Positions 51,325 through 59,672 of a stretch of DNA of 64,000 nt are shown here, piece by piece. This DNA comes from an uncultured Mycobacteriaceae bacterium (GTDB lineage: Bacteria; Actinomycetota; Actinomycetes; Mycobacteriales; Mycobacteriaceae): the NCBI GenBank assembly GCA_902826815.1, contig CADEGF010000015.1:55029-119028 (forward strand). The letters are read 5' to 3'. The position numbers and the translations under genes are program-made. A model generated the notes under the pieces. It made no database searches and was not told where the DNA came from. It saw only the letters and a list, made by a program, of their open reading frames with translations. Every line of letters begins with the position of its first letter. Within the stretch, counting starts at the first letter, position 1.

Positions 51325-51368
51325 TTACCCTCCGCTCGCCATCTGCTGAACCAGCGTTCACCAACGGA

Positions 51369-51410
51369 GGGTGAGTCGTCATCACCCGGCGAGCTAGTTC
51401 ACCCGGGTGA
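51369..51410 (-). promoter_or_regulatory. Composite four-half-site element, copy 2
   Basis: Towards the minus-strand operon it reads TCACCCGGGTGA (51410-51399), 11 bp, GGGTGA, 7 bp, TCACCC (ending 51369). It is 45 bp before the start of the gene at 51324. Spacing is identical to copies 1 and 3. Confidence 0.88.
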
Positions 51411-51485
51411 GTCCGAAGGCGTCATCAAGCGGATCGACTGCATCAACGTGGGCGGTCATCGGTGGGTTGAGCGACACCCAGACGG

Positions 51486-51815
51486 TCACGTGAGCTCGTC
51501 GTCCTGGTCAAACTCTTCGCGCGCCACCGTGTAAAACGATTGGCCGTCGTGTGGGCTGCCACTGATCTGACCGCGGTGACGCCGGGGACGCGGTGGCGGT
51601 CCCTCGGTGTAGCCGAGCTCGGGCTCCTCGGCCGCTAGACGCCTAGCTAGCGTCAGGTGGTCCTCAGGCGATATCCAGCGCAACGGTGCGTCGACCACGA
51701 TGTCACCATCGTCGTTGCGCACCTCGTCAGAATCCAGAGCTTCGCTGGGCCCCAGCGTGCCGTCCGGCCTGATGTCGTCATAGTCGCCGTCGATGATGGT
51801 GCTCCTGATGTCCAC
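51486..51815 (-). CDS. Acidic protein of unknown function
   Basis: GTG 51815 is chosen because a promoter-like TAGGAT and the GGACTA palindrome lie just upstream, which would place any earlier start before transcription begins. The 109 residues are highly acidic (DGDYDDIRPDG, DSDEVRNDDGD) with a WISPEDHLTLARRLAAEEPE helix. No motif for catalysis or membrane insertion is seen. It is divergent from the flavodoxin gene. The family is not recognised. Confidence 0.65.
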   Translation of the reverse strand: MDIRSTIIDGDYDDIRPDGTLGPSEALDSDEVRNDDGDIVVDAPLRWISPEDHLTLARRLAAEEPELGYTEGPPPRPRRHRGQISGSPHDGQSFYTVAREEFDQDDELT

Positions 51816-51907
51816 GCGCGGCCTCGTCGAGTGCTGCGCTATATCCGCTGATCCGCGCCACGCGATGTCGCAATCGGCGCGTCCGGGTGCCCATCCTAGC
51901 TGAGTGC

Positions 51908-51921
51908 GGACTATATAGTCC
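51908..51921. promoter_or_regulatory. GGACTATATAGTCC palindrome, copy 1
   Basis: A perfect 14-bp palindrome next to a minus-strand -10-like TAGGAT (51893-51898) of the gene at 51486. The core GGACTA-2-TAGTCC recurs at 52105-52118. The 383 bp between the two genes (51816-52198) contain nothing else that I recognise. Confidence 0.75.
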
Positions 51922-52102
51922 ACTAAGAGAGCTACCGGGTGTGGTCGAGCCTCAAAGCACTCAACCCGCCTGGCCATTCATTCGGGCTGCCAGCGTGACA
52001 TCCTTGCCTGTACCCAAACGGGATCGGTCGCGGCGGACCTGTTCGCGACCGGCTCCGCGACGGTAGAGGCGACGTCTGTGCCGAAGTCGCAGTCGGACGT
52101 AC

Positions 52103-52120
52103 ATGGACTAAATAGTCCAT
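52103..52120. promoter_or_regulatory. ATGGACTAAATAGTCCAT palindrome, copy 2, with -10
   Basis: Eight-base arms with a 2-base centre, directly followed by a -10-like TATGAT (52121-52126) of the flavodoxin gene. A protein bound here would occlude the promoter. It shares its core with copy 1 at 51908. Confidence 0.78.
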
Positions 52121-52198
52121 TATGATGTTAGTGTCTCGGTATCGAACGCGGGATGTCAGGGCGTGCCGTGATGAGTTCCAGTGAAAGGACAACTCAAG

Positions 52199-52837
52199 AT
52201 GGCAAATGTAGCGATCGTCGCGCATTCGCGAGCGGGAAACACCTGGCAGCTGGCCGAGGCGGTCTGTGACGGTGCGCGCATCACCGACGCGCAAGCGCAT
52301 CTGATCCGCATCGACGAGGGGGGAATAGTCGACGAGGCCAGCTGGGACATGTTGGCCGCCGCCGACGGCATCATCTTCGGCTGCCCCACTCACATGGGCG
52401 GACCGTCTTGGCAATTCAAACGCTTCGCCGACACTTCCATTCGAGCGTGGAGGCCCACTCTGTGGCGCGACAAACTCGCCGGTGGGTTCACCAACTCGAC
52501 CGGGATGAGCGGCGACAAGTTCTCGACCCTGACCTACTTCTGGACGCTGGCGATGCAACAGGGCATGGTGTGGATCGGCTCAGGCATGAAACCCGCTATC
52601 GCCTACGACAAAGCCGCGCCCAGAGAAAGCATGAACTACGTGGGTGGTTACGGCGGGGCGATGGCCACCAACCCATTCGATGACCCTCAGGACATGTCGC
52701 GGGCGGATCTGGCCACCGCAGCGGCGTTCGGACAGCGCTTCGCCACCTTTCTGGTAGCCGGGAAAACCCCGAACACCGCGTACGTCGACTTCACTGTGGA
52801 CGGCGCTTGTGGTCGACCGCGGATCGATGCTGGTTGA
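52199..52837 (+). CDS. Flavodoxin-fold NAD(P)H:quinone reductase-like protein (WrbA-type)
   Basis: ATG 52199 lies 9 bp after AAAGGA. The 212-residue protein has the FMN phosphate loop AHSRAGNTWQLAEAV near residue 8 and the second loop GCPTHMGGPSWQFKRF near 62, plus GGYGGAMA near 144, as in WrbA-like quinone reductases. It would reduce quinones by two electrons and limit radical formation. Its promoter has the GGACTA palindrome, typical of repressors sensing electrophiles. No regulator of that type is adjacent except the MocR gene. Confidence 0.87.
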   Translation: MANVAIVAHSRAGNTWQLAEAVCDGARITDAQAHLIRIDEGGIVDEASWDMLAAADGIIFGCPTHMGGPSWQFKRFADTSIRAWRPTLWRDKLAGGFTNSTGMSGDKFSTLTYFWTLAMQQGMVWIGSGMKPAIAYDKAAPRESMNYVGGYGGAMATNPFDDPQDMSRADLATAAAFGQRFATFLVAGKTPNTAYVDFTVDGACGRPRIDAG

Positions 52838-52891
52838 TGTTGCCATGGTGGCCGGCCCAGGAGCTGTCCAATCACCCCATCGGTAACGACC

Positions 52892-54316
52892 ATGAGCACT
52901 GACATGTATGCACATCCCGGATCACAAAGCTCGGCCGCCGGGTTGGATCTCCACCTCGATCGCCCCGGCGGCAGGGTACGTGACGGCGTGATGGAAGCCA
53001 TTCGCGACGCGATCCGGTCGGGGCGACTGGCGCCGGGCATCCAGTTGCCCTCTAGTCGCGTGCTCGCCGCCGACCTCGGTGTCGCCAGAAATACCGTTGC
53101 CAATGCATATGCCGAACTCATCGCCGAGGGCTGGCTGACATCGCAACATGGCTCGTGCACATTGGTTGCCCAACGTGCGGCAGAAGTCGTCCAGTCCGTC
53201 GCTGCACCGCCTAACCGACGGGCGCAGAACCGGTTGGACCACGACTTGCGGCCGGGGCGTCCGGACGTGTCGTCGTTTCCCCGGACGGAGTGGAGTCGTG
53301 CGGTCAAGCGCGCGTTGAACGCTGCACCGTTCGAGGCGTTCGGCTACGCCGACCCGCATGGGCGGCCGGAGCTTGGCCTCGCCCTTGCCCAGTATCTTGC
53401 ACGTGCTCGGGGAGTCCGGGCCCGACCGCGAAACATCGTCATCTGCAGCGGCGCCGCTGAAGGATTGACCCTTGTGGCCGGCGCGCTGGCAGACGCCGGG
53501 GTTGCCGCCGTCGCCGTCGAGGCATTTAGCCTGTTCACGCAGTGGGAGTTGCTCACCAAAGCGGGATTACATTGTCCGCCTTTGAGAGTGGACTCATATG
53601 GCGCCGACGTCATGGCTCTCGACGACATGGCAGAAGCGGGCGGAGTGCTGCTCACGCCGTCACACCAGTTTCCCACCGGTGTGCCTTTGCATTCCGACCG
53701 CCGCGCCGCAGTCATTGATTGGGCGCAACGTACCGGTGGAGTGATCATCGAAGATGACTACGACGGCGAATTTCGGTACGACCGCAGTCCTGTCGGTGCG
53801 CTGCAGGGTGTTGATCCCGAGCATGTCATCTATATGGGCACGGCGAGCAAGTCGCTGGCGCCGGGACTTCGGCTGGGCTGGCTGGTGTTGCCGGACCGAC
53901 TTGTCGATGCGGTGGTCCGGCAGAAAGGTGAATACGGCGAGACCTCCGGCTTCGTCGACCAGTTGGCGATGGCCGAGTTCATCGTGTCGGGTTCCTATGA
54001 CAGACACATTCGCACAATGCGCGCGCAGTATCGGCGCCGCCGCGAGCAACTCGTCGCCGCGGTCGCCGAGTCATCGCCGACGAGCACCGTCGCGGGTATG
54101 CCTGCGGGGCTGCAGGTGATGCTCGAGCTTGCCGGCGGTGACGAGAGCGCGTTGTCGCGTCAGCTCGCGTGGCGACGGCTCGGCGTGGAGGGACTTGATC
54201 GGTATCGCCATCCTGAATTCGGCGGCGAACGGAACGGCTTAGTGATAGGTTTTGCAGCGCCCGCGCCGAGCGCATGGTCAGCAGCGTTGGATGCACTGAT
54301 CCGACTGTTGCCCTGA
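52892..54316 (+). CDS. MocR-family regulator (GntR HTH plus aminotransferase domain)
   Basis: The 474-residue protein has an N-terminal winged HTH (residues 26-95; LPSSRVLAADLGVARNTVAN) and a class I aminotransferase-like domain (about 120-474) with Lys320 (GTASKSLAPG) as PLP ligand and the upstream Asp in EDDYDGEF. MocR proteins bind PLP and control vitamin B6, GABA or taurine genes. None of these genes is seen here. It is codirectional with the flavodoxin gene upstream. Confidence 0.92.
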   Translation: MSTDMYAHPGSQSSAAGLDLHLDRPGGRVRDGVMEAIRDAIRSGRLAPGIQLPSSRVLAADLGVARNTVANAYAELIAEGWLTSQHGSCTLVAQRAAEVVQSVAAPPNRRAQNRLDHDLRPGRPDVSSFPRTEWSRAVKRALNAAPFEAFGYADPHGRPELGLALAQYLARARGVRARPRNIVICSGAAEGLTLVAGALADAGVAAVAVEAFSLFTQWELLTKAGLHCPPLRVDSYGADVMALDDMAEAGGVLLTPSHQFPTGVPLHSDRRAAVIDWAQRTGGVIIEDDYDGEFRYDRSPVGALQGVDPEHVIYMGTASKSLAPGLRLGWLVLPDRLVDAVVRQKGEYGETSGFVDQLAMAEFIVSGSYDRHIRTMRAQYRRRREQLVAAVAESSPTSTVAGMPAGLQVMLELAGGDESALSRQLAWRRLGVEGLDRYRHPEFGGERNGLVIGFAAPAPSAWSAALDALIRLLP

Positions 54317-54396
54317 AACATTCGGTTCAACTGGCCCAAACTCGCCGCACCCAAGTGGCCCACGATCAGCGCGACGCCGCGATTAGCGTTGAGAGC

Positions 54397-56718
54397 ATGA
54401 CCGTCGACGACAGCACTGAGGTCGCCGATCTGCTGTGCGTCACGCCGCCCCGCTTCGAGCTCGAGGGCGAAGCTCCCACTGACGCCGGCGAACCGGCGGC
54501 GCTGCTCGCCGCCAAGTCGGCGCCGCCCGCTATCCGCGCTCAGCTCATCGAACGGGCGGCTCTCATCGAGACCCTTTCAGCGGAACCCTCTCGCAAGCTC
54601 ACCTTGCTCAGCGCGCCGGCAGGCTGGGGCAAGACAACGCTTTTGGCGCAATGGGTAAGCGGCGCCGACGACCGCCGTAGGCGTGGCTGGGTATCCCTTG
54701 ATGCCTCCGATAATGATCCGGCGCGATTTTGGGCCTGCGCGATCGCGGCGCTGCGAAAGGCCAGCCCGGTGGTGGCAGCGCGGGCGTCCGAGCTCATCAA
54801 GATGGGCGCCGACCTTCGACAGGTGGTCTTGCCCACGCTGCTCGACGAGTTGGCCGCCATCGACTACCAGATCGCGTTGGTCCTCGATGACTATCACCTT
54901 GTTGAAAATCGGACTGTGCACGAGCAGGTGGGTTACGTAGTCGAACGGAGGCCGCAGACTTTCCGGCTGGTCATCGCCACCCGCTCAGATCCCCTGTTGC
55001 CGTTGGCGCGGCTGCGGGCCCGTGGCGAGCTACTAGAGCTGCGGGCCGAGGAATTACGCTTTCAAGCCGGCGAAGCCGCGGACCTCCTCGAAGGAGTGCT
55101 CGGTTTCAAGTTGACCGACGCGCAGGTCCAGCTGCTGTCTCGCCGCACGGAGGGGTGGGCCGCCGGTCTGTATCTCGCCGGACTGTCGTTGGCCGGTCGC
55201 ACCGATGCGGCAGCGTTTATCCAGGACTTCGCCGGCGACAACCGACACATCGTCGACTACTTGATTGCCGAGGTGCTCGACGGTCAGCCGCCACATATCC
55301 GCAGCTTTCTGCTGCGGACTTCCCTGCTGGGCAGGTTGAGCGGGGCGCTGTGCGACGCGGTGCTGCAGACGAGCGGCTCCTCGGCGGTGCTGGAGACTAT
55401 CGAGCGGGACAACCTGTTCCTGTTGCCCCTGGATGTTTCGCGGTGCTGGTATCGATATCATCAGCTGTTCGCGGACTTGTTGCGGTCCGAATTGCGTTGT
55501 AGCGAGCCAGATTTGATCCCAAGTCTGCATCAACGGGCCTCGGCTTGGTTTGCCGGCGAGGACCTCATCGACGAAGCCGTACATCACGTGGTGGCCGCCG
55601 GTGATATGTGCGCCGCGGCAGAGCTGATCGCCGACAGCTGGGCCACTGCGTTCAACCTGGGTCGGTTGTCGACGGTCTCGGGCTGGCTGGACGTGCTGCC
55701 ACCCGAGACCGTGTCAGGTAACCCGCGGTTGAGCCTTGCCCGAGCGTGGGTCGCCCTGGACTCGGGCCGCCTCGACGACGCAGGCTGCTGGATCGAAGCG
55801 GTGCAGCCTGCTCGTCCGGACTGCACCACAGATTTTGACAACATCGACGCGAAGGTCGTCGTCCTGCGCGCGGTACACCGTTTCAGGTCTGGCGATCTTG
55901 GTGCGGCCCTCGACACGGCGCGGCGGGCGATCAGTCTCGATCTCGGTGATGCGCCAGTTGGTGGGCCGGCCGCTTACTGCGTTTATGGGGCTGCGCTGTA
56001 CTTTTCGGGCGACACCGACGACGCCCAGGACGCATTTCGGGTGGCCGTGTCGCTGGCCGAGAAAGTCGGCAATCTTGTCGCGCACCGCTACGCGTTGGGC
56101 TATCTGGCGATGATCTCAGCCCACCAAGGTCAGCTGGCCGCAGCCGAAGAACTGATCCGCCGCGCGACCGGCAGCAGCAGGGAGCTGGCCCACGAGGAGC
56201 ACTTCGTGGACATGATGGTGTCTCTTGCCACGGCCACCATCCTCGATATGCGCGGCGATGCGGCAGCAGCCGCGGAAGCCGCCGACATGGCTGTTGGGTT
56301 AGCCCGGCGCGGCGCAGGAATTCTCGAGGTGGCTAACGCGCTGCTGGCCCGAGCCGAGATCGTGGGACACCTCGGCGAACGCCTGCAACGCCAGGCCAGC
56401 CGCAACGAGGCGGCCATGCTGCTGCGGCACTGCACTGATGCCGGCATCGTTGCCAGCACGTTCACCGCGGCGCAGCGAGGTACGGAGGTAGCGGTGAGTG
56501 CCCCTAATCAGGGAGACACTGTCGCAGAAGAGCTCACCGCAAAAGAACACGAAGTCCTCGGGCTGATGGCGACCCAACTGTCGCGCCGTGAGATCGGCCA
56601 GCGACTCTACGTCTCTCTCAACACCGTGAAAACTCACCAACGCGCCCTCTACCGCAAACTGGGCGTTGAGAACCGCACCGCGGCAGTCACCCGAGCCCGC
56701 GAGCTCGGCCTGCGCTAA
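54397..56718 (+). CDS. MalT-like LuxR-family ATPase regulator
   Basis: ATG 54397 gives 773 residues. A STAND-type NTPase has Walker A APAGWGKTT (about 73-81) and Walker B LVLDDYHLV (161-169), then a helical TPR-like region rich in Ala (about 400-680), and a C-terminal LuxR/GerE helix-turn-helix (LTAKEHEVLGLMATQLSRREIGQ... NTVKTHQ) from about 707. MalT-type proteins bind DNA as ligand-activated oligomers at repeated GGGGA/TGA-like hexamers. The three GGGTGA-based composite elements flank this gene's surroundings, so it is the best candidate activator. Confidence 0.92.
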   Translation: MTVDDSTEVADLLCVTPPRFELEGEAPTDAGEPAALLAAKSAPPAIRAQLIERAALIETLSAEPSRKLTLLSAPAGWGKTTLLAQWVSGADDRRRRGWVSLDASDNDPARFWACAIAALRKASPVVAARASELIKMGADLRQVVLPTLLDELAAIDYQIALVLDDYHLVENRTVHEQVGYVVERRPQTFRLVIATRSDPLLPLARLRARGELLELRAEELRFQAGEAADLLEGVLGFKLTDAQVQLLSRRTEGWAAGLYLAGLSLAGRTDAAAFIQDFAGDNRHIVDYLIAEVLDGQPPHIRSFLLRTSLLGRLSGALCDAVLQTSGSSAVLETIERDNLFLLPLDVSRCWYRYHQLFADLLRSELRCSEPDLIPSLHQRASAWFAGEDLIDEAVHHVVAAGDMCAAAELIADSWATAFNLGRLSTVSGWLDVLPPETVSGNPRLSLARAWVALDSGRLDDAGCWIEAVQPARPDCTTDFDNIDAKVVVLRAVHRFRSGDLGAALDTARRAISLDLGDAPVGGPAAYCVYGAALYFSGDTDDAQDAFRVAVSLAEKVGNLVAHRYALGYLAMISAHQGQLAAAEELIRRATGSSRELAHEEHFVDMMVSLATATILDMRGDAAAAAEAADMAVGLARRGAGILEVANALLARAEIVGHLGERLQRQASRNEAAMLLRHCTDAGIVASTFTAAQRGTEVAVSAPNQGDTVAEELTAKEHEVLGLMATQLSRREIGQRLYVSLNTVKTHQRALYRKLGVENRTAAVTRARELGLR

Positions 56719-56760
56719 CTCATCCAGGACGCGGCCACAGGACGACCAATCCCGCAGTAA

Positions 56761-56802
56761 TCACCCGGGTGAACAGGCGGCAAGGGTGATGACCATTCAC
56801 CC
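56761..56802 (+). promoter_or_regulatory. Composite four-half-site element, copy 3
   Basis: TCACCCGGGTGA (56761-56772), 11 bp, GGGTGA (56784-56789), 7 bp, TCACCC (56797-56802), 32 bp before the start at 56835. The same layout, on the opposite strand, is found at 48321-48362 and 51369-51410. Confidence 0.88.
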
Positions 56803-56834
56803 GGCCCGGCGCAAACCTGAACCGATCACCGGAA

Positions 56835-58331
56835 GTGAGGGTGGATGTGACCGGGAAAGACCTCGACGTGGTCGTGATGGGCGGAGGGGTGGGCGGTGTG
56901 GCCGCCGTGCGGAAGCTTGCGTCGGCAGGCCTTGCGGTAGCGCTCGTCGAGGATCGTCTCGTCGGTGGGGAGTGTCATTACTGGGGCTGCAACCCGAGCA
57001 AGACACTGCTTCGCCCTATTGAGGTGTTCAATCTGGCGAAGGCGGTTCCTGGTGTGCGGGAAGTTATTTCAAACGACGGAGTGGACGTTGCGGCCGTCTT
57101 CGCGAAACGCGACGCGATCATCGAGCATCTCTCGGACCAAGACCGAACAGCATCGCTACGACAAGCCGGTGTAGCCGTGTTTCACGGGTTCGGTCGGTTG
57201 AGCGGCGAACGAGCAGTGCGCGTGGCGCACGCCGATAACACCGAAGCCGTCCTGGAGGCACGCCACGCGGTCGTTGTGGCCACCGGCACTCGTCCTAACG
57301 TGCCGGAGATACCTGGATTGGCGCAAGCGCGCCCGTGGACCAATCGGGATTTGACGACCATGACACAAGTGCCACCTCGCGCTCTCGTGGTGGGTGGCGG
57401 TCCGGTCAGCGTCGAATTCGCGACAATTCTGACCGGTTTGGGCTCGGCCGTAACGCTTCTCGTACGTGGGAACACCCTGCTTCGCGACTGCGAACCCGAA
57501 GCCCGCGAGCTAGTCGCGCAATCACTGCGAAGCGAAGGTGTCAAGATTCACTTTCAGACGGAGTTGTCCTCGGTAGCCCGCCCCGCGACGGGCAGGCCCA
57601 TCACTGCAACTTTCCACCGCCAGACGATCGAGGTAGACGAGATCGTCATGGCCGCCGGACGGCGCACCAATACCGACAACATCGGACTGGAAACTGTTGG
57701 ACTCCCGGTCGGTGGGTCCGTTTCCGTGAATGACCATCTCCAGGCGGTCGGCGTCACAGGCGGCTGGCTCTACGCCCTGGGCGACACCACCGGGCGTGCG
57801 CGGCTGTCTCATATCTCGACCTACCACGGCCGTCTCGTGGCCGAAATCATCGCGGCCCGGGTCGCGGGGCGAGAACTGCGGGAGAACGAGTTGGCTGCCC
57901 GTGATGCGGGCAGTCTTGCGCAGGTCATCTTCACTGAGCCTCAAGTAGCCACGGTGGGGCGCACGGAAAGTGAGGCCCGAGCAGAAGGGTTCGTGGTACG
58001 GACGCGAAACGCTCATTACCCCGGCACGCTGCCGTTTCTGGCGCTTTTCAGGGATGGCTTCCAAGGATGGGCGAAGTTGGTCATTGACGCCGAGACCAAC
58101 ACACTGCTCGGAGCGACATTTGTCGGTCCGGAGTTTTCGGAACTGGTTCAAGCGGCCACCCTGGCTATCGTTGCGAACGTCCCAGTCACTCTGCTACGCC
58201 ATGCTGTCGCGCCACATCCGACGGTCAATCAGGTTTGGGATCTGCTACTAGCCGAAGAGTCTGAACTTGCCCACGACGCGGCCTCAGGCAAACCCGCCGA
58301 CCTCGCGACGCACGTGCAGAAGACGCCATGA
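56835..58331 (+). CDS. Pyridine nucleotide-disulfide oxidoreductase (lipoamide dehydrogenase-like)
   Basis: The 498-residue FAD protein starts at GTG 56835, with GTG codons at 56841 and 56847 as alternatives. It has the FAD loop GGGVGGVAAVRKLA, redox pair Cys47/Cys52 (GGECHYWGCNPSK) and NAD loop GGGPVSVEFA. The C-terminal active-site motif is HPTVNQ: His461 is present, but the Glu of the usual HPTxxE dyad is Gln466. It is related to Lpd/mercuric reductase but is not a standard Lpd. It heads the operon under composite element 3. Confidence 0.9.
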   Translation: MRVDVTGKDLDVVVMGGGVGGVAAVRKLASAGLAVALVEDRLVGGECHYWGCNPSKTLLRPIEVFNLAKAVPGVREVISNDGVDVAAVFAKRDAIIEHLSDQDRTASLRQAGVAVFHGFGRLSGERAVRVAHADNTEAVLEARHAVVVATGTRPNVPEIPGLAQARPWTNRDLTTMTQVPPRALVVGGGPVSVEFATILTGLGSAVTLLVRGNTLLRDCEPEARELVAQSLRSEGVKIHFQTELSSVARPATGRPITATFHRQTIEVDEIVMAAGRRTNTDNIGLETVGLPVGGSVSVNDHLQAVGVTGGWLYALGDTTGRARLSHISTYHGRLVAEIIAARVAGRELRENELAARDAGSLAQVIFTEPQVATVGRTESEARAEGFVVRTRNAHYPGTLPFLALFRDGFQGWAKLVIDAETNTLLGATFVGPEFSELVQAATLAIVANVPVTLLRHAVAPHPTVNQVWDLLLAEESELAHDAASGKPADLATHVQKTP

Positions 58332-58867
58332 GCATGCTTGTAGCGGGAGTTCGTGCGTTCGGTGGCGAAGTGGAGATGCTCGAAGTCGACGAGCCGCGAT
58401 CGTTGGCCGCCGAAGAGGTACTCATCGATGTTCGCAGCGCTGGGATTGGCGACTGGGACAACATCATTCGCTCCGGCGATAGGGATGTTGGCACGAGGCC
58501 GCCGATGGCGCTCGGCGTTGAGGCGTTGTCCCTTCACGGTGGAGAAACGGTGCTCGTTCATGGCGCAGGTGGACTCACCGGCGGGCTCATTGTCCAGTTA
58601 GCCGCCCTACGCGGTGTCGATGTGCTCGCCACCGCCAGCCCCCGCAGCGCTGACCGAGTCCGCGTGAATGGCGCTCGCGAAGTAATCGACTACCGCGATC
58701 CGACGTGGCCACAACACGCAAAGATGTTGGCGAAGGGCGACATTGACGCAGTCGCCAACGCCGCCCCCGGGGGTCGTTCCTGCAGCCTGGACCAAGCCGC
58801 TTCCGCCCTCGCGCAAGTCGTCGCGGGCCACGAGTCCAGCGGGGTGGTCATCACGAAAGACATTTGA
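58328..58867 (+). CDS. Shortened MDR-family oxidoreductase (two internal deletions)
   Basis: At 179 residues it is barely more than half of a normal MDR quinone reductase. Residues 1-58 match the N-terminus (EVLIDVRSAGIGDWDNIIR, PPMALGVE), then the sequence jumps to the cofactor loop GETVLVHGAGGLTGG (72-86). It again jumps from VANAAPGG (about 147) to the C-terminal strand LDQAASALAQVVAGHESSG. The frame is kept through both. The substrate domain is missing, so catalysis is doubtful. Its start overlaps the reductase stop by 4 bp. Confidence 0.7.
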   Translation: MSMLVAGVRAFGGEVEMLEVDEPRSLAAEEVLIDVRSAGIGDWDNIIRSGDRDVGTRPPMALGVEALSLHGGETVLVHGAGGLTGGLIVQLAALRGVDVLATASPRSADRVRVNGAREVIDYRDPTWPQHAKMLAKGDIDAVANAAPGGRSCSLDQAASALAQVVAGHESSGVVITKDI

Positions 58868-58917
58868 CGACGTCGCCATCACACGCCGAAAAGAACTCAC
58901 ACTCAAGGAGCCTCGAG

Positions 58918-59133
58918 TTGACGACCAACACCGGGATCCGCACCGGAGTGGCGGCGCACATCGACACCTACGTCGATGCAGTGGCCCTATCCGGTGGCGG
59001 CACACAGATTTTCGTCTCCGGAATACCCGGGTTGCGCGAAGACGGCACCCCCACCGCCTATTACACCGGTACGACCTTCCGCCGTGCCCGCCGAATTCCG
59101 CCCGATGACGTGCTGCATTTCGACAGTTGGTGA
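58918..59133 (+). pseudogene. RidA (YjgF/UK114)-like protein, truncated
   Basis: TTG 58918 lies 7 bp after AAGGAG. The 71 residues match the first half of RidA-family imine deaminases (GIRTGVAAHIDTYVDAV, then QIFVSGIPGLREDGT) but diverge at about residue 46 and stop at 71 rather than about 130. The catalytic Arg region is lost. It ends 10 bp before the 464-bp duplication (59144), so the insertion or rearrangement that brought copy B probably removed its 3' half. Confidence 0.62.
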
Positions 59134-59143
59134 GCGGACGCTT

Positions 59144-59607
59144 GCTGAGCTGACATCGCGTACACGGCACAGAAACGACAACCCACTTGCGGCGAACGCC
59201 GAACCGCAGAGAAGGAACAAGTACATGATCGACACCAAGCAGTCCACCGAAGACCTGGCGATCCTCGAACAGCTCAACCTTGACTACGTCCACTCCGACC
59301 AGTTCAACGATGTCAAGCGCTTCCGCGAGTTCCTCGCTGAAGACTTCATCGTGCAGACCCCGGGCGTCACCCGGAACCGTGAAGAGTTCCTCGACTACAT
59401 CGCTAAGCCGCGTCCTTTCAAGGATCTCGCTGTGCACGACGTCAATATCCGCATCCTCAGCGACGTTGCCCTGATCCATGCCCGCGCCACATACACCATC
59501 CTCTCCGATGGAGTGAACCAAGAAGCCTTGTACACGGACACATATCAGAAGCGTGAGGGCACCTGGGTCTGTGTCGCAGCCTGTGCGATCGCTCCAGGCG
59601 CTTAACC
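59144..59607 (+). repeat. 464-bp inverted duplication, copy B
   Basis: Near-identical inverted copy of 47783-48246. It contains the complete SnoaL-like gene and its 81-bp leader, but not the composite promoter element, which here lies further upstream at 56761. Borders are abrupt on both sides. Confidence 0.92.
59225..59605 (+). CDS. SnoaL-like protein, copy B
   Basis: It encodes the same 126 residues as 47785-48165. Its leader has the same GAGAAGGAACAAGT ribosome site. Here it lies within the operon of element 3, between the truncated RidA gene and an acetyltransferase gene. Two identical genes in two operons of the same putative regulon would raise its dosage; a fresh duplication or gene conversion would keep them identical. 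Confidence 0.85.
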   Translation: MIDTKQSTEDLAILEQLNLDYVHSDQFNDVKRFREFLAEDFIVQTPGVTRNREEFLDYIAKPRPFKDLAVHDVNIRILSDVALIHARATYTILSDGVNQEALYTDTYQKREGTWVCVAACAIAPGA

Positions 59608-59672
59608 CGATACCAATCACGATCGGGGCGCGGTCAACACCCGCGTGCCGGCGACAAGACGAGGGAGCCTTC

